Positions 45,901-56,361 of a stretch of 64,000 nt of DNA are shown in pieces. The notes under the pieces are model-generated. The model was not told the origin of the DNA. It worked only from the letters and a program-made list of their open reading frames with translations, and made no database searches. How positions within the stretch are numbered: the first letter of the stretch is position 1; each line of letters begins with the position of its first letter. Both the position numbers and the translations under genes were made by a program. Source of the stretch: Alphaproteobacteria bacterium (lineage in GTDB: Bacteria > Pseudomonadota > Alphaproteobacteria > Rickettsiales > JADKJE01); NCBI GenBank assembly GCA_016722515.1, contig JADKJE010000002.1, positions 496,001-560,000 on the forward strand, read 5' to 3'.

Positions 45901-48811
45901 AGACGCTACTAATGATGTAACCATTAATGGTGACTTAACGGCCATTGCATCGGCTGAGAATGTTGGCTCCGAAGGAGTATACGGATCTGCCGGAGATACT
46001 AAAGCAGAATCTAGTATCGATATAGAAGCTGGTCGATTTGGTGGTGAATTCGGTTCTGTGTTAATCAACGGTGAAACCATTGCCACAGCCAATGCCAAAG
46101 GGGAAGGCGATTATGCCGGTGGAGTTGATGCCACAGCCTCTGTCGATGTGCATGCGATCAATGATGTAACCATTAATGGTGATGTCACCGCAAATGCTTA
46201 TGGAAGCAATGTCGCTTGGGATGCAAATGGAGGCGATGTGGAGGCCGATGCTTACTTGAATGTAACAGCAGGTTATGTTGATGGAAGCAGTTCCCAAAAT
46301 GGGTCCATAGAAATGCACGGTAATATTAACCTACATGCAGAAACATATGCTTCAAATTACACCGCTGCGGATTATAACGATGCTTCTGCATCCGCTGATT
46401 TAAGAGCAACCAATACTATTTTATTAGATGGTGACGCTACGATTCATGCCGTGTCAGATGTTTATGCTTCATATGATGCCGATTCAGGCAAGGCGTATGC
46501 CGCTCTGAAATTACGTAGTGGCTATGAATTTGAGTCAGGTTATCATTCTGGATCAATCCATGTCATGGGTAATGTGGATGTGAATGCTGATCAACGGCTT
46601 GATGCTTATGGATTAGATGAAGCAGAAGGTATGGCTACTGCTGAGGTCGATTATGTTGCTAACGATGGCTCAATTACCATTGATGGCTCTACAACGATCA
46701 CGGCTAATGAATATATGCCAGGCTCTGATAATGAATCCTATGGAGCTTCAGATGGCGTTGCCAAAGCTACGTTTAATGCTGAAACTACAGGTAAATTTGG
46801 CCACGATATCAACCTAAATGGGGATATCACTGCACTCGCCACCACGTATATTACCAGTGGCAATTCGGATGCAAGCGCTTCCGCTTCAATTAATTTTGAT
46901 GCTGCTGGCGATTTGACTATCAATGGAAAATTAAGTGCAACAGCAACCGCTAGCAATTATGCAAATAATGGTTTAACGCAGGTTAATAGTTATTTGATAA
47001 GTAATTCTGATATTAACACGTATGCCAATGCTAAGATTAATTTAGATGCAAATGGCGACGTTGTTGTCAGTGAAGATATGTCTGCCAGCGCCTATGCATA
47101 TTTAGATGGTTATGAAGTTGGTGATGCTGATGCCGATGCTGAAATTCAGATTGATGCGTATGGTAAAGTTACGGTTGACGGCGCTGTTAATGTGGAAGCC
47201 TCTGCCGAAAATGATGGTTATTATGCAGGTACCGCTGAAGCTACGGCTGCCTTTGGTATTGAAACCTATGATGATATCGAAGTCAATGGTAACGTTGATG
47301 CTTACGCCTCAGCTTACGGTACAAATGGGTACAGTATCAGTGACGTAGAAGCCTCTGCATCGGTGGATTATAATGGAGGAGGTACGGTTGCAATCAATGG
47401 CGAAACAAATCTCTCTGCATATGCCAATATCGATGTGAATCAGCTTGATTTTGCCTCAGCTAACGCTCAATTCTATGCAGTAGCTGGAAATGAAGGCAAT
47501 GCGGATGCTCAAACAATTATTAACCGAGACTTAAATATTCATTCAGAAATAGATGCAACCGTATCATCTGGCTATATGGCCGGTGAACTCCAAGCATCAA
47601 GTTTGGGTTATGTTGCTGCCACAGGTACCGTCTCACTTGATGGAAATAGTAATATTAATAGTGATGTGACTCTGAATGATTCAAACGAAGAAGAAAAATT
47701 GGGTAATGAGAAAAACCTGATTGTTTCGGGATCTACAGATGTAAGCGCCTTATCTCAATTGTTTGTTCAAGGTGGTAACGATGGTGCAGGAGAGCTCAAT
47801 GCTTCTGGATCTGTCAATGTTGATGCAAATGTGAATGTTGACGGCGTTCCAGGCGATCAATTAGCCGTAGCTGTAGCACTCATGGCCGCAGGAGGCAACA
47901 CCTATCTTGCCAATGATTTCAATGTCAGTGCTACAACCACTACATCCAATGATGCTTATGGAGAGAGTCTAGCCGTAGCCTTATTCGGTGGTGGTGCAGG
48001 CATTGTATTGAATTCTAAAATACCCTTCTTCATTGCAGATGTTGTGAATAATGATGCTGAGAATGTGAATGCCGACTACTTTGATGTTGATGTTGATTTA
48101 AGCGCCCTGAGTGGATTAGGTTACTTATCCGATGCTGCAGAATTGATGTTGAACGGCAATTTAGAAGTCAAATCGAATTCAATCAAAATGGGATATGATA
48201 CTTTCACTGAATCGGGTGTAGAACACCACGGATCAGGTGATGCCATTGCAGTGGCTGGGGGCATACTCTATGCAACGGATGATGTTGTTCTTCTGAATGG
48301 CAACGCCATTGTTACAGCGGATGCAACGTCGATCGGATCGGCTGGCGAGTTCGCCTGTGAAGGTGGATGTGGCTCGAGTTCCTTTGCTGCGGCGGCTCTC
48401 GTGCTTGCTGCTGGAAATTTTGACGAAGAAAATGAAGGTGAAAATGCCGTCATTGCCGGAGATATTATCAGCAGAGCCAATACCCATGGAAATTATGGAG
48501 AATCCTTTGATTTAACAGGAGTCTTTGCCGAAAATGATATCTACTTATTCGTTGTTGATCAAGACCCCGAAGCTCAAGCCAATGATTCGCTTGTAAAACA
48601 AACCGTTACCGGTTTTGACAGTGGTTATTCTGGAGAGTCGATCTTGATAATACAGCCAGGAAATGAATTGGTTGTGATGGATAGTGATAGTGTCCGCAAT
48701 CTGCTACAAGAAGGGGATAACAACGCGAAGGAATTAGACGTAACCGATGCTGTCGTTCTGGGCATTACACCAGAGGATTTCTGTGAAGATGTCAATTGCG
48801 AGGCAAAATAA
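42977..48811 (+). CDS. TpsA exoprotein, HMW/FHA-type adhesin
   Basis: This is a 1944-residue secreted protein. A long basic N-terminus leads to a signal sequence (SLLVFGMAVFMTAKSMAAP), then a TPS domain (NWQTFSTGTNESVNF, GRVFILNNAGITFYGTSQVNVG). About 1000 residues follow of degenerate beta-helix repeats rich in Asp, Asn, Ala and Gly (the recurring pattern is D-V-x-V-x-G-N-x-T/V-x-A). The last residues are FCEDVNCEAK, a C-x4-C pair as in HMW1-like adhesins that stay anchored to their transporter. The ATG at 42977 follows GGAGAAGGG. It precedes the TpsB gene with a terminator between them. The likely role is surface adhesion. Confidence 0.88.
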   Translation: MRTDKSLNHGSREFICDNSNKEYRWSIAKRNKSVVNLCSSLLVFGMAVFMTAKSMAAPTGGTITNGSGTIATQDNNTHITQDTQRLDINWQTFSTGTNESVNFSQPNADAVAINRVIGGVPSELRGALNANGRVFILNNAGITFYGTSQVNVGSLLATTAMDVKADGDVYSIQGKGEGQVVNQGNINVSNGGFAVLASPSVENSGYIKADLGQVQLASTNNVTVDLRGDNLITYGVSNENLQKIGVVNTGTLQAQSGQVMMTTKLASDIANAVVNLSGVVDADALDADHNGGTVVVASVGDINLNQVNVHADGGVSGNGGQITTIANHMNHFSQNAVLSAKGGSTAGNGGTIEVSGNNVKLNGTFHAEAPHGVGGKIILDPTTMTIKNGSGIAGTNDIYENTIETLSQAGTAVDIQATNLVTMQNLADNVLHGGSGNITLEATGASGRVEFQDVNDKIQTSTGNINIYAGSGGVGIGSLQTGGTPVINPGDITITTTGGGNISIKNVTIDNNSTAYGALADGILTIRSSGAATVNGNININLDLNSEAGNFDVLSKADIEAHNGVTINGYTTITAYGEGNGEGQQASAKSIVLIDSGANGGLGSVDITGNVVVTSDLTLASGAASYETVEGVVYPVNTVLASADIMSAGNISVEGNTTVHASGDVGGTNPYKLDVDALLTMDTNTESVSGSHSIDISGYMDVEASAYMDGYDAQYASANAAINLDATKDVTVDGNTTVKATASNDASDSAYKENATAFFNINAGNAGVEESEIPGSIDVTGNIDVSAHALSGSSSETSVNQTWYGYAEANIDFDATQDVNVTGNVTIDANALMYAQSTAYNGHADAQFSVEAGYSSEYGNIPGAISINGDVDVEANVDMGADSGDDAQAYANAYVSYDSYDGDINVEGNTSISADVTMDFNSYASDGTADAGFDLYANNGDAGGSIFITGDTDVSANIVIDGAVSDAEASAYIDADATNDVTINGDLTAIASAENVGSEGVYGSAGDTKAESSIDIEAGRFGGEFGSVLINGETIATANAKGEGDYAGGVDATASVDVHAINDVTINGDVTANAYGSNVAWDANGGDVEADAYLNVTAGYVDGSSSQNGSIEMHGNINLHAETYASNYTAADYNDASASADLRATNTILLDGDATIHAVSDVYASYDADSGKAYAALKLRSGYEFESGYHSGSIHVMGNVDVNADQRLDAYGLDEAEGMATAEVDYVANDGSITIDGSTTITANEYMPGSDNESYGASDGVAKATFNAETTGKFGHDINLNGDITALATTYITSGNSDASASASINFDAAGDLTINGKLSATATASNYANNGLTQVNSYLISNSDINTYANAKINLDANGDVVVSEDMSASAYAYLDGYEVGDADADAEIQIDAYGKVTVDGAVNVEASAENDGYYAGTAEATAAFGIETYDDIEVNGNVDAYASAYGTNGYSISDVEASASVDYNGGGTVAINGETNLSAYANIDVNQLDFASANAQFYAVAGNEGNADAQTIINRDLNIHSEIDATVSSGYMAGELQASSLGYVAATGTVSLDGNSNINSDVTLNDSNEEEKLGNEKNLIVSGSTDVSALSQLFVQGGNDGAGELNASGSVNVDANVNVDGVPGDQLAVAVALMAAGGNTYLANDFNVSATTTTSNDAYGESLAVALFGGGAGIVLNSKIPFFIADVVNNDAENVNADYFDVDVDLSALSGLGYLSDAAELMLNGNLEVKSNSIKMGYDTFTESGVEHHGSGDAIAVAGGILYATDDVVLLNGNAIVTADATSIGSAGEFACEGGCGSSSFAAAALVLAAGNFDEENEGENAVIAGDIISRANTHGNYGESFDLTGVFAENDIYLFVVDQDPEAQANDSLVKQTVTGFDSGYSGESILIIQPGNELVVMDSDSVRNLLQEGDNNAKELDVTDAVVLGITPEDFCEDVNCEAK

Positions 48812-48852
48812 TGGTATGAAACTTAAATAGAATTGTTATCAAAAGGTTAAGA

Positions 48853-48886
48853 AAAAACGGGGTGTTAGTGCGACACCCCGTTTTTA
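48853..48886 (+). terminator. Rho-independent terminator after TpsA
   Basis: ACGGGGTGT and ACACCCCGT form a 9-base-pair stem with a 7-base loop, followed by TTTTTATT. It lies about 45 bases past the TpsA stop and before the TpsB gene, so expression of the partner is either reduced or separate. Confidence 0.9.
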
Positions 48887-49050
48887 TTAATAACTTATTA
48901 AGAAACTGTGGTACAAATACAACAGTTTTTAGAGATAAAACAACAAATCTTGGAAGGGGAAAAGATTTCCGCTTGCTTAGCGATATAAAGGAAAGCACGA
49001 TTGAGTATGGGGTTTTTTAAAAGCTATTTTATATACAAGGGGTGCCCATT

Positions 49051-50730
49051 ATGAACATAAATAAAAATTACCGTTTTCTTCTTCCACTTATGGTTACTGC
49101 TGCGATGCCATTTGGCGCATTCGCGGCAAATTATTCTGCTGGTGTTATTGATCGTCAAGTGCCGGATGTTGGGGTTCCTAGAGGATCCTCGTTAGATGAT
49201 GCACAACAGTCACCAGTCAACAAAGAGATTACTCCTAAATCTGTTCAGGATCCTAATGCAAAACTGGCAAAGTTTGACGCGGTTAGCTTTGAAGGTAACA
49301 CCAAGATTTCTGACCACGTGCTCCAAGAAATAGCTGAGCCCTATCTTCATCGTGTGATCACTAAAGGTGAACTGGCAGAATTAAAATATAAATTGACCAA
49401 AGTCTATTATGACAAAGGTTATATCCTCGTTAAAGTAACGACCCCTCCTCAAAAAGTTCAGAATGGTACCCTTAAAGTCAATGTGTATGAAGCTGAGGTT
49501 GGTAATGTGATTATTGATGATCCCGACAATGTTGTAAGGCATCGTATCCCTGAGCAAATGGCTAAACGTGTTTCTCCTGGTGAGATTGTCAAAGAAAAAA
49601 CACTGGAATCGATGATCAGTGATATCAATAGCCTCAATAACGTTGGTGCGACACTTAATCTGCAGCCGGGAAGTGAATTCAAAACAACAGATCTGCATGT
49701 TGCATTGCGTCGTGAAAAAGAAGATGTGCAGCGCGTAACCATTGATAATTATGGCTCTGAGTTAACCGGCGATATCGTGGGTACATTGCATCTAGAAAAA
49801 AGCAATTTGCTGAAGCTGGGAGAAAGATTCACTGCTGATATTCGTCAATCAAACGAACAGCTTACGAGTGGTAAAATAGGCCTTGAGACTCCTATTGGAA
49901 TTCGAAATGTGATACTTGAAACATCTTACCTTGCCAGCACGAATGATATTGGTGACAGGCTTGCGGCTCTTGACGCATCAGGTAAAACACATGCCTTTAA
50001 CGTAGCGCTCTCCAGTGCCTTTGTTGATACGATCCCTCAAAAAATTGTGGGACGCGTTGGATTAGAGTCGCGCGAGCATAAATCATATTTAGCAGGTATA
50101 CTTGATACCGATGATAACATTGATAGAGTCTATTTAAATACAACCTATTTGGCTCGTCTTGAGAAAACGGTATGGTATGCTTCGGCAACCTTGTCTAAAG
50201 GTCTTGATGCATTTGGTGCAAGTTCCAAAGGAGATCCGCTGAATAGCCGTGCGCTTGGTGAGCCTGAAGCGTTGCGTTTTGAACCATTATTATTGGTCAA
50301 TTATCGTCCATGGGATAACGGTACCTTCAAATTTGTGGGAACGGGTCAGCTTTCTACGAATACATTGCTTTCCTCTGATATGTTTGTGATTGGTGGTTAT
50401 GGTAATGTGAGAGGTTTTGAGCCAGCTCAGGAATCAGGTGAAAATGGTTACCAAGTGACATTTGAATATGATCATGATTTCCGCGTTCATCCAAAATTAT
50501 TACTTCGTGCAGGTCCATTCTTTGATATGGCTGGTGTCTTGAACCGTGTTCAAGGTTCGGCGCTTGATGATCATCTTTACAGCGCTGGTTTGGGTGCTGA
50601 AGCCAGAGCATCACTGTTTAGATTTGGTGAGACTTTTGCTCGTGTTGATTGGGCCCACCCGCTTGGTGGCTATCATTCAAATGAAGTGGATGACGATAGC
50701 TTCTACTTTCAGCTTGGTCAGACATTCTAA
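49051..50730 (+). CDS. TpsB outer-membrane transporter (ShlB/FhaC/HecB family)
   Basis: This 559-residue protein has a signal peptide (LLPLMVTAAMPFGAFA), a proline-containing linker, a POTRA region from about residue 75 (FDAVSFEGNTKISDHVLQEI, then YYDKGYILVKVTTPPQ) and a C-terminal 16-strand barrel with VIGGYGNVRGFEP, the conserved loop of the Omp85 superfamily, ending FYFQLGQTF. The start is the ATG at 49051, with AAGGGG 8 bases before it. It exports the upstream TpsA. Whether it also exports the CdiA copies is open. Confidence 0.92.
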   Translation: MNINKNYRFLLPLMVTAAMPFGAFAANYSAGVIDRQVPDVGVPRGSSLDDAQQSPVNKEITPKSVQDPNAKLAKFDAVSFEGNTKISDHVLQEIAEPYLHRVITKGELAELKYKLTKVYYDKGYILVKVTTPPQKVQNGTLKVNVYEAEVGNVIIDDPDNVVRHRIPEQMAKRVSPGEIVKEKTLESMISDINSLNNVGATLNLQPGSEFKTTDLHVALRREKEDVQRVTIDNYGSELTGDIVGTLHLEKSNLLKLGERFTADIRQSNEQLTSGKIGLETPIGIRNVILETSYLASTNDIGDRLAALDASGKTHAFNVALSSAFVDTIPQKIVGRVGLESREHKSYLAGILDTDDNIDRVYLNTTYLARLEKTVWYASATLSKGLDAFGASSKGDPLNSRALGEPEALRFEPLLLVNYRPWDNGTFKFVGTGQLSTNTLLSSDMFVIGGYGNVRGFEPAQESGENGYQVTFEYDHDFRVHPKLLLRAGPFFDMAGVLNRVQGSALDDHLYSAGLGAEARASLFRFGETFARVDWAHPLGGYHSNEVDDDSFYFQLGQTF

Positions 50731-50750
50731 CCTTGATTTAAATATGTTTG

Positions 50751-50779
50751 AAAAAGGAGTGGTTAGCCACTCCTTTTTT
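50751..50779 (+). terminator. Rho-independent terminator after TpsB
   Basis: AAAGGAGTGG and CCACTCCTTT pair around a TTAG loop, followed by a T run, 20 bases past the TpsB stop. Confidence 0.9.
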
Positions 50780-50803
50780 GTATAAATCCTTTAAGGAATT
50801 GGT

Positions 50804-51883
50804 ATGGGATTAACGTTAACACTCACCGATCATGAAATACCTGCATCACCGGCATTTATTGAATTTCTGCATGCCACATTGACAGGTACGGACTACCATG
50901 CTGGTGAGTGGTATGCTCAGGAAGAAGAAGGCCTGGCAACCAACGATGGAAGATTTGGTGATATTCAGGAAAAAGCAAAATTTGTGCTTTCCAATGAAGT
51001 CGGCAAAAAACTCGTGGTTCGTTCCTACCGGTTTTTTAAAGAAATGTTAACAGGGCGTCCGGAAACCATAAAAAGCATTAGCCGCTTCCGTTTTATTTTT
51101 ATTGTCGGTATTCCACGAACAGGTGGAACATATTTGACCAAACAGCTTTTTCGTGCTGCGCAAATTGATTATAAGAAAGTTCAGAATGCGTTGGCGCATG
51201 ATGGGTTTCCGCATTTGGCGACACTTGAATTTAAAAATAAAGCCAACGTCCATACTCATGGGTTGCTGCAGCTTGCCGAATATTTGACGATGGTCGAAAT
51301 GTATTACACAAAATACGGAAAGCTTGCTTATAAAGGCGGCATTGTGGTGCCAAAGAAGTTTACCAAGGTCGTGTATAATTATCCATTGATTCAAGAATTA
51401 TGCGAAGCAAATTCTGAGTATATTATTACCCTGCGCCATCCTTTAGGCATGATAGGCTCCGTTTTAGAAAAAAGTGGTGGTATGCCTGAAAATAAAAAGT
51501 TTATTATTCGCAGCGCTATTGAACGCTGGGCATATGATGACTGGATCCATTGGGGAGAAGATGAGAAAGTCGTGCAAGATATGGAATATATCGATGTGCT
51601 TCTAGGTTATTGGAAAAGGTTCCATTTCAAGATGGCACTGGAAGGTATTCCACGTCATGCAGGTGTAATGCTGGTGCCATTTGGCAAAGAGCCTATGGAA
51701 CATGCTGTTAAGACGTTATTCCAAAATTTCAATCTCGATTTAGAGCCAGAGCCTTTCAAGGTGGGTGAAATACATTCGTTTGACAACGCAATTAAAGCTA
51801 AGGCCGAACGTGTTGTTAATGATGTGACTCATTTTTGGGATAGTCTTGGTTTGACATTTCCGGCGGAAGAATTGGTGCTATAG
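50804..51883 (+). CDS. Sulfotransferase-like protein
   Basis: This 359-residue cytoplasmic protein has a P-loop-like 5'-phosphosulfate motif FIVGIPRTGGTYL and a downstream ITLRHPLGMIGSVLEKS that fits the 3'-phosphate region of PAPS-dependent sulfotransferases. The acceptor is unknown. It follows the TPS locus after a terminator, with AAGGAAT 5 bases before the ATG. A role in modifying the cell surface or the exoprotein is possible but only by neighbourhood. Confidence 0.65.
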   Translation: MGLTLTLTDHEIPASPAFIEFLHATLTGTDYHAGEWYAQEEEGLATNDGRFGDIQEKAKFVLSNEVGKKLVVRSYRFFKEMLTGRPETIKSISRFRFIFIVGIPRTGGTYLTKQLFRAAQIDYKKVQNALAHDGFPHLATLEFKNKANVHTHGLLQLAEYLTMVEMYYTKYGKLAYKGGIVVPKKFTKVVYNYPLIQELCEANSEYIITLRHPLGMIGSVLEKSGGMPENKKFIIRSAIERWAYDDWIHWGEDEKVVQDMEYIDVLLGYWKRFHFKMALEGIPRHAGVMLVPFGKEPMEHAVKTLFQNFNLDLEPEPFKVGEIHSFDNAIKAKAERVVNDVTHFWDSLGLTFPAEELVL

Positions 51884-51957
51884 CACAAAACAACAGGTTC
51901 GCTGCGTAAGCGCCTGGTGGAGTCCGCTTGAAAGACTAATTATCCTCAATTAGCGTA
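51884..51957. other. Short unique sequence before the copy B leader
   Basis: Seventy-four bases between the sulfotransferase gene and the repeated cdiA leader. The words CTGCGTAAGCGCC and GGTGGAGTCCGC are not recognised. No gene. Confidence 0.4.
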
Positions 51958-54900
51958 GATTTCCTTCGAAGATTCTTGCTGCTTTTCCACGTGTTCTTCC
52001 GGTTTTTTCTCGGATTTTATCATCAATCCTTGATTCGTTTAAACCAGATATTAGGGCCACCTGTTCGTTTAATACCAAGAATAGACTAGCCAAATTATTC
52101 CGATGATCCGGCTTTAGCGGACGCTTACCATTGCAGAGACATTCCTAAAAAGAAATTTTACATGTGTTGCCCAATAGCTACACCAAAGCAAGTATCACAA
52201 GTTCACAACCATAAATTGAAATTACTGCTTGTTTTATAGTTTAATGCAGGATATACAAGCGCCTTCATTATCGTAACGGCGATCAATTTTTGCAGGTATA
52301 TCTATGGGAATTATGAGGGAAAATGTGCTAAGGAAACTGCATCATGTTCTTGTCATGACGCTGTCGGTAATCCTGGTAATTCAGCCTGTGATTGGCTCTC
52401 TTGCCTATGCACAAACTATTATTACACCCGATATAACAGCGCCGATTGCTAACCAGCCTACCGTATCTGAATCGCTCAATCATACACCAGTAGAAAATAT
52501 TGTTACACCCAATGCGGGGGGAGTTTCCCACAACAAGCTTGGAGAATTACAAGTAGGCAGTGAGGGGTTGATTGTTAATAACTCTGCGAGCTCTGGAGTT
52601 TCAACGATTGGTAGCATTGTTGTGGGTAATGGTCACCTATCGACTGGCAATGAAGCACGCATGATCATCAACGAAGTAACGGGAACCAATGCCTCCTCGT
52701 TGCAAGGACCGACAGAGATATTGGGTGCGCAAGCGGAGTATGTTGTCGCTAATCCTAATGGGATTAGCTGTAACGGGTGTGGATTCATCCATACACCACG
52801 AGTGACGCTAACAACCGGTACGCCATCACTTAATGCTGGAGGTGGCTTAGACCACATCAACGTTGAAAAAGGAACCGTGACGGTGGAAGGTGCTGGTTTA
52901 AATGCCAGCCAAACCAGCGCCCTTGATATCCTATCGCGCGCTGCTGATATCCGCGCAGCCATTTATGGTGGCGACAGCATCCATGTAATTGCCGGTCGCA
53001 ACCAGGTGGATTATAACACACGGGGGATTACCTTATTGCCAGGCTCATCTGCCGATAAGCCAACGGTAGCCGTTGATTCTTCCGAACTGGGTGGCATGTA
53101 TGCCGGAAAAATCCACCTCATCAGCACCGAAGCTGGGGTGGGGGTGAATACAAGCGGCATCATGGAAGCCAATAATGGCGATTTAGAAATCACCGCTGAT
53201 GGTGCGATTATGCATGCCGGTACTGCCCACGCAACCGGCAATGTGAACATCACCAGCAATAACGGCTCTATCACCCATACCGGTAAAATAGCAGGCCAAT
53301 CGGTAAATCTGCATGCACATGGAGCGATGAATGTAGGCGGTACCTATCTCTATGCTGAGGATAATGTAAATGCGCAGTCGGATGATTCCATTACTGTGGA
53401 TGGCTCTGGTGCACAAACTGGTTTTGCTTATACCACCGCTAACATCATCACCATCAATGCCAGCAAAGATATTATCGTTCATGATGTATCCACCACCGGT
53501 CTGGAAGCAGAGTTAAATATGCTCGCCGGAGAAAAGCTAACCGTTACTAACAGCGATCTGCGCGCACAATCCATCGATTGGGAATCAGGAACGGACACAC
53601 TCATCAATACCAGCACCATCCTTGCCGAAATAATGAACCAAACTGCTTTGGGCGATTGGACCAATAACAACTCCACTATTTCTTCTATCGGTAATATGGA
53701 TTTAAGTGTGGGTGGCTTATTTACCAATAGCGGTGAACTCTCAACGCTTTCCACCCTTTCCATCAGCGCCTATAACATCCTCAATCAAACTACCGGCATG
53801 ATCGCTTCCGATGAAGATGCGGATATTCAGGCGACCAACAACCTCACAAACCAAGGCGTAGTCTATGCCACTAACAATCTAGCCCTCCATGTCGGCAATA
53901 CGCTCCTCAATAACCAAGCCTATATTCTCACAACCATAGGGAACGTAGTACTGGATGGGATTGCTGGCGGTCGCATGGTGTTGCTTAATAACCAAAGCGG
54001 CCTGATAGAATCTGCTGGTTCCATGGTACTCAAAGCAGATACCATCATCAACGAACGCGCAGGCGGAACCAATATAACCCAAACCGCAGCCGATACTGAT
54101 TATTTCGACATACGCTACGGCCACGGCAATGATGATATGCTGGCGCATACCGGCAGCGACAATCAATGGCTGATATTCAACGCCGCACCCTATGAAGACG
54201 GCATTAAATTCATGGTGGATAATAACAGCAGCTGGCAAGCCGATCCCAATCTTCCTCCAGGCGTTGCACGGCAAATCATTACCGAATCTGAAAACTTCAC
54301 CCAAAAAGCCGGAGAGATAATATCAGGCCAAAACCTGACCATCGATAGCGATACGCTTGAACAAAGCACCAGCGCCATCAGCGCCAGCGGCAATGTAGAT
54401 TTAGGTGATACGAATATCATCAATACCGGCATGAGCTTAAACAGCATCATCCGCTACACCTGCACCACCTCAGGCTGCTTACCCCATCTCTATAATCCCC
54501 TGACGGGCGATTATGATTATATAGGCGGTGTGGTTGCACCGATGGATACATTCGACCTCGCTTTTCAATCCGGCCATATCGCAAGCACCATTGAAGCGGG
54601 AGGTAATCTTACTGCGGGTGGCACGCTCATCAATAACCTCACGTCTCTGCCCACAAGCGCAGTCGTGATTAATCCTGAGATCGATCAAATCTCAAGCGTC
54701 CTGCCCATCACCGGCATCAGCGCCAGTGGTCTATTTGGCCCATCCAGCAATCCCAATTCTCCCTACCTTATCCAAACCAACATTCCATTCGTGAATAACG
54801 ATAACTATGTAGGCTCCAATTATTTACTCACCCAGCTTGGTTATCAGTTAGAACAACACCTCTTAATACTAGGCGATGCGTTTTTTGAAACGCATCTGAT

Positions 54901-56361
54901 CCGCGAAGAGATGTTGAAAGCTTTAGGAACCCGTTTCCTCATCCCAGGCCTCACCGATGAAACTGCGCAGATGAAGCACCTGTACGACAACGCCCTGTCG
55001 GTCAAAGATGATTTAAATCTAAGCGTAGGACTTGCGCCCACGGATTCACAATTATCGCTGCTAAACAAAGATATCATTTGGTTAGTGCAAGAAACCGTAA
55101 ACGGAAAACAAGTTCTAGTGCCACATCTATATCTAGCCCAAAGCACCGTACAAACGTTCACTAACACCAACACCAACAATGGTTCGATAATTGCCGGCAA
55201 TAACGTCAATTTCAACGGCACCAGTATTATCAATCAAGGCAGCATCCGTGCTAAACAAAATATGGTGATCACCGCCAGTGGTGCTGTTGTCAATGAAGGC
55301 GGAACGTTAGGAGCTGGCAATAACCTATCGATGACAGCAGAATCGATCATCAACAGCGCGTTCATCACCGACAGCCAATACGGCAAGAGCACCTTCCAAA
55401 CCCTGCAACATCAAGGCACCATCACCGCCGGCAATGATGTAAGCCTAAAAGCAAACAAGGATATCGTTTTCCAAGGCGGTATATTAAACGCTGGCCACAA
55501 CGCCACCTTAACCTCAACAGGAGGCGACATCATCATCGGCACCGTCGATTTGATCCGCCACACCGAAGGCAAATACCATAAAAGTACTTCCACCAGTGAT
55601 TCGATCCAGCGCATTGGCTCACAGCTTTCTACCGGTAATGATCTTATCCTGAGTGCGTTGTCTCCAAACGCTAGCATAGATGGTGGTGGCAATATCACCA
55701 TCAGCGGCAGTGTGCTGGATGCTGGTCATGATATTAGCCTCGATGCCAATAACCTAAACATCACCTCCGCAGCCGATTATTATCACAGCGTGTATGATGG
55801 CAAAAGCGGCGGTGGCGGTTTCATGGGTGGTTCATTTATCCATGCTGAAAAGGAACTGCTTACCAACAAGCCTTCCATCCTCACAGCCGGTCACACCATC
55901 AACGCCCATGCTGCCGATACCATGTATATCGCAAGCAGTAATCTAACAGCCAATGATGAGATCAACCTCAACGCCAACACACTTTTATTTGGTGCAGAAA
56001 AGGATGTCGATTATCTCAGCATCCAGTCATCAAAAGACAACGGCATCATGACCACCATGATTGACCAAGGCCATCATATTGAAACGGTGAAGCAAACCAA
56101 ACTGCAAGCAGGGACCGTAAACCTCAACGCTAATTCATTCGCCGTGCAGTATGAAGGCCAAAGCGGTGAGACCTTAACCGAATCAGTCGACCGCCTCAAA
56201 CAAGAACCAGGTCTTGAATGGCTCGGTCAACTCCAGCAACAAAATAACGTCGCCTGGGAAAAGGTCGATCCCGTTTATCAGGAATGGTACCACAAAACCA
56301 CCGGACTTTCGGCACCTGCCGCTGCGGTGATTGCCATTGCGGTAGCTGCGGCAACGGGTGG
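51958..56361 (+). repeat. Long direct repeat, cdiA copy B (pairs with 5320-9712)
   Basis: Leader and trunk are nearly identical to copy A. The only larger differences are a few short tracts of silent and missense changes (for example around 54350, 54440-54560, 54700-54920 and 55440). Mosaic tracts like these are typical of gene conversion. Similarity falls sharply after about 56361. Confidence 0.9.
52229..52257 (+). promoter_or_regulatory. Predicted promoter of cdiA copy B
   Basis: TTGTTT and TATACA with 17 bases between, as in copy A; one base just before the -10 box differs. About 46 bases upstream of the start codon. Confidence 0.45.

Noticed and set aside
45477..47348. Met-rich frames inside the TpsA gene
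   Set aside because: They are out-of-frame shadows created by the GATGCT and GATGTT repeats of the coding sequence.
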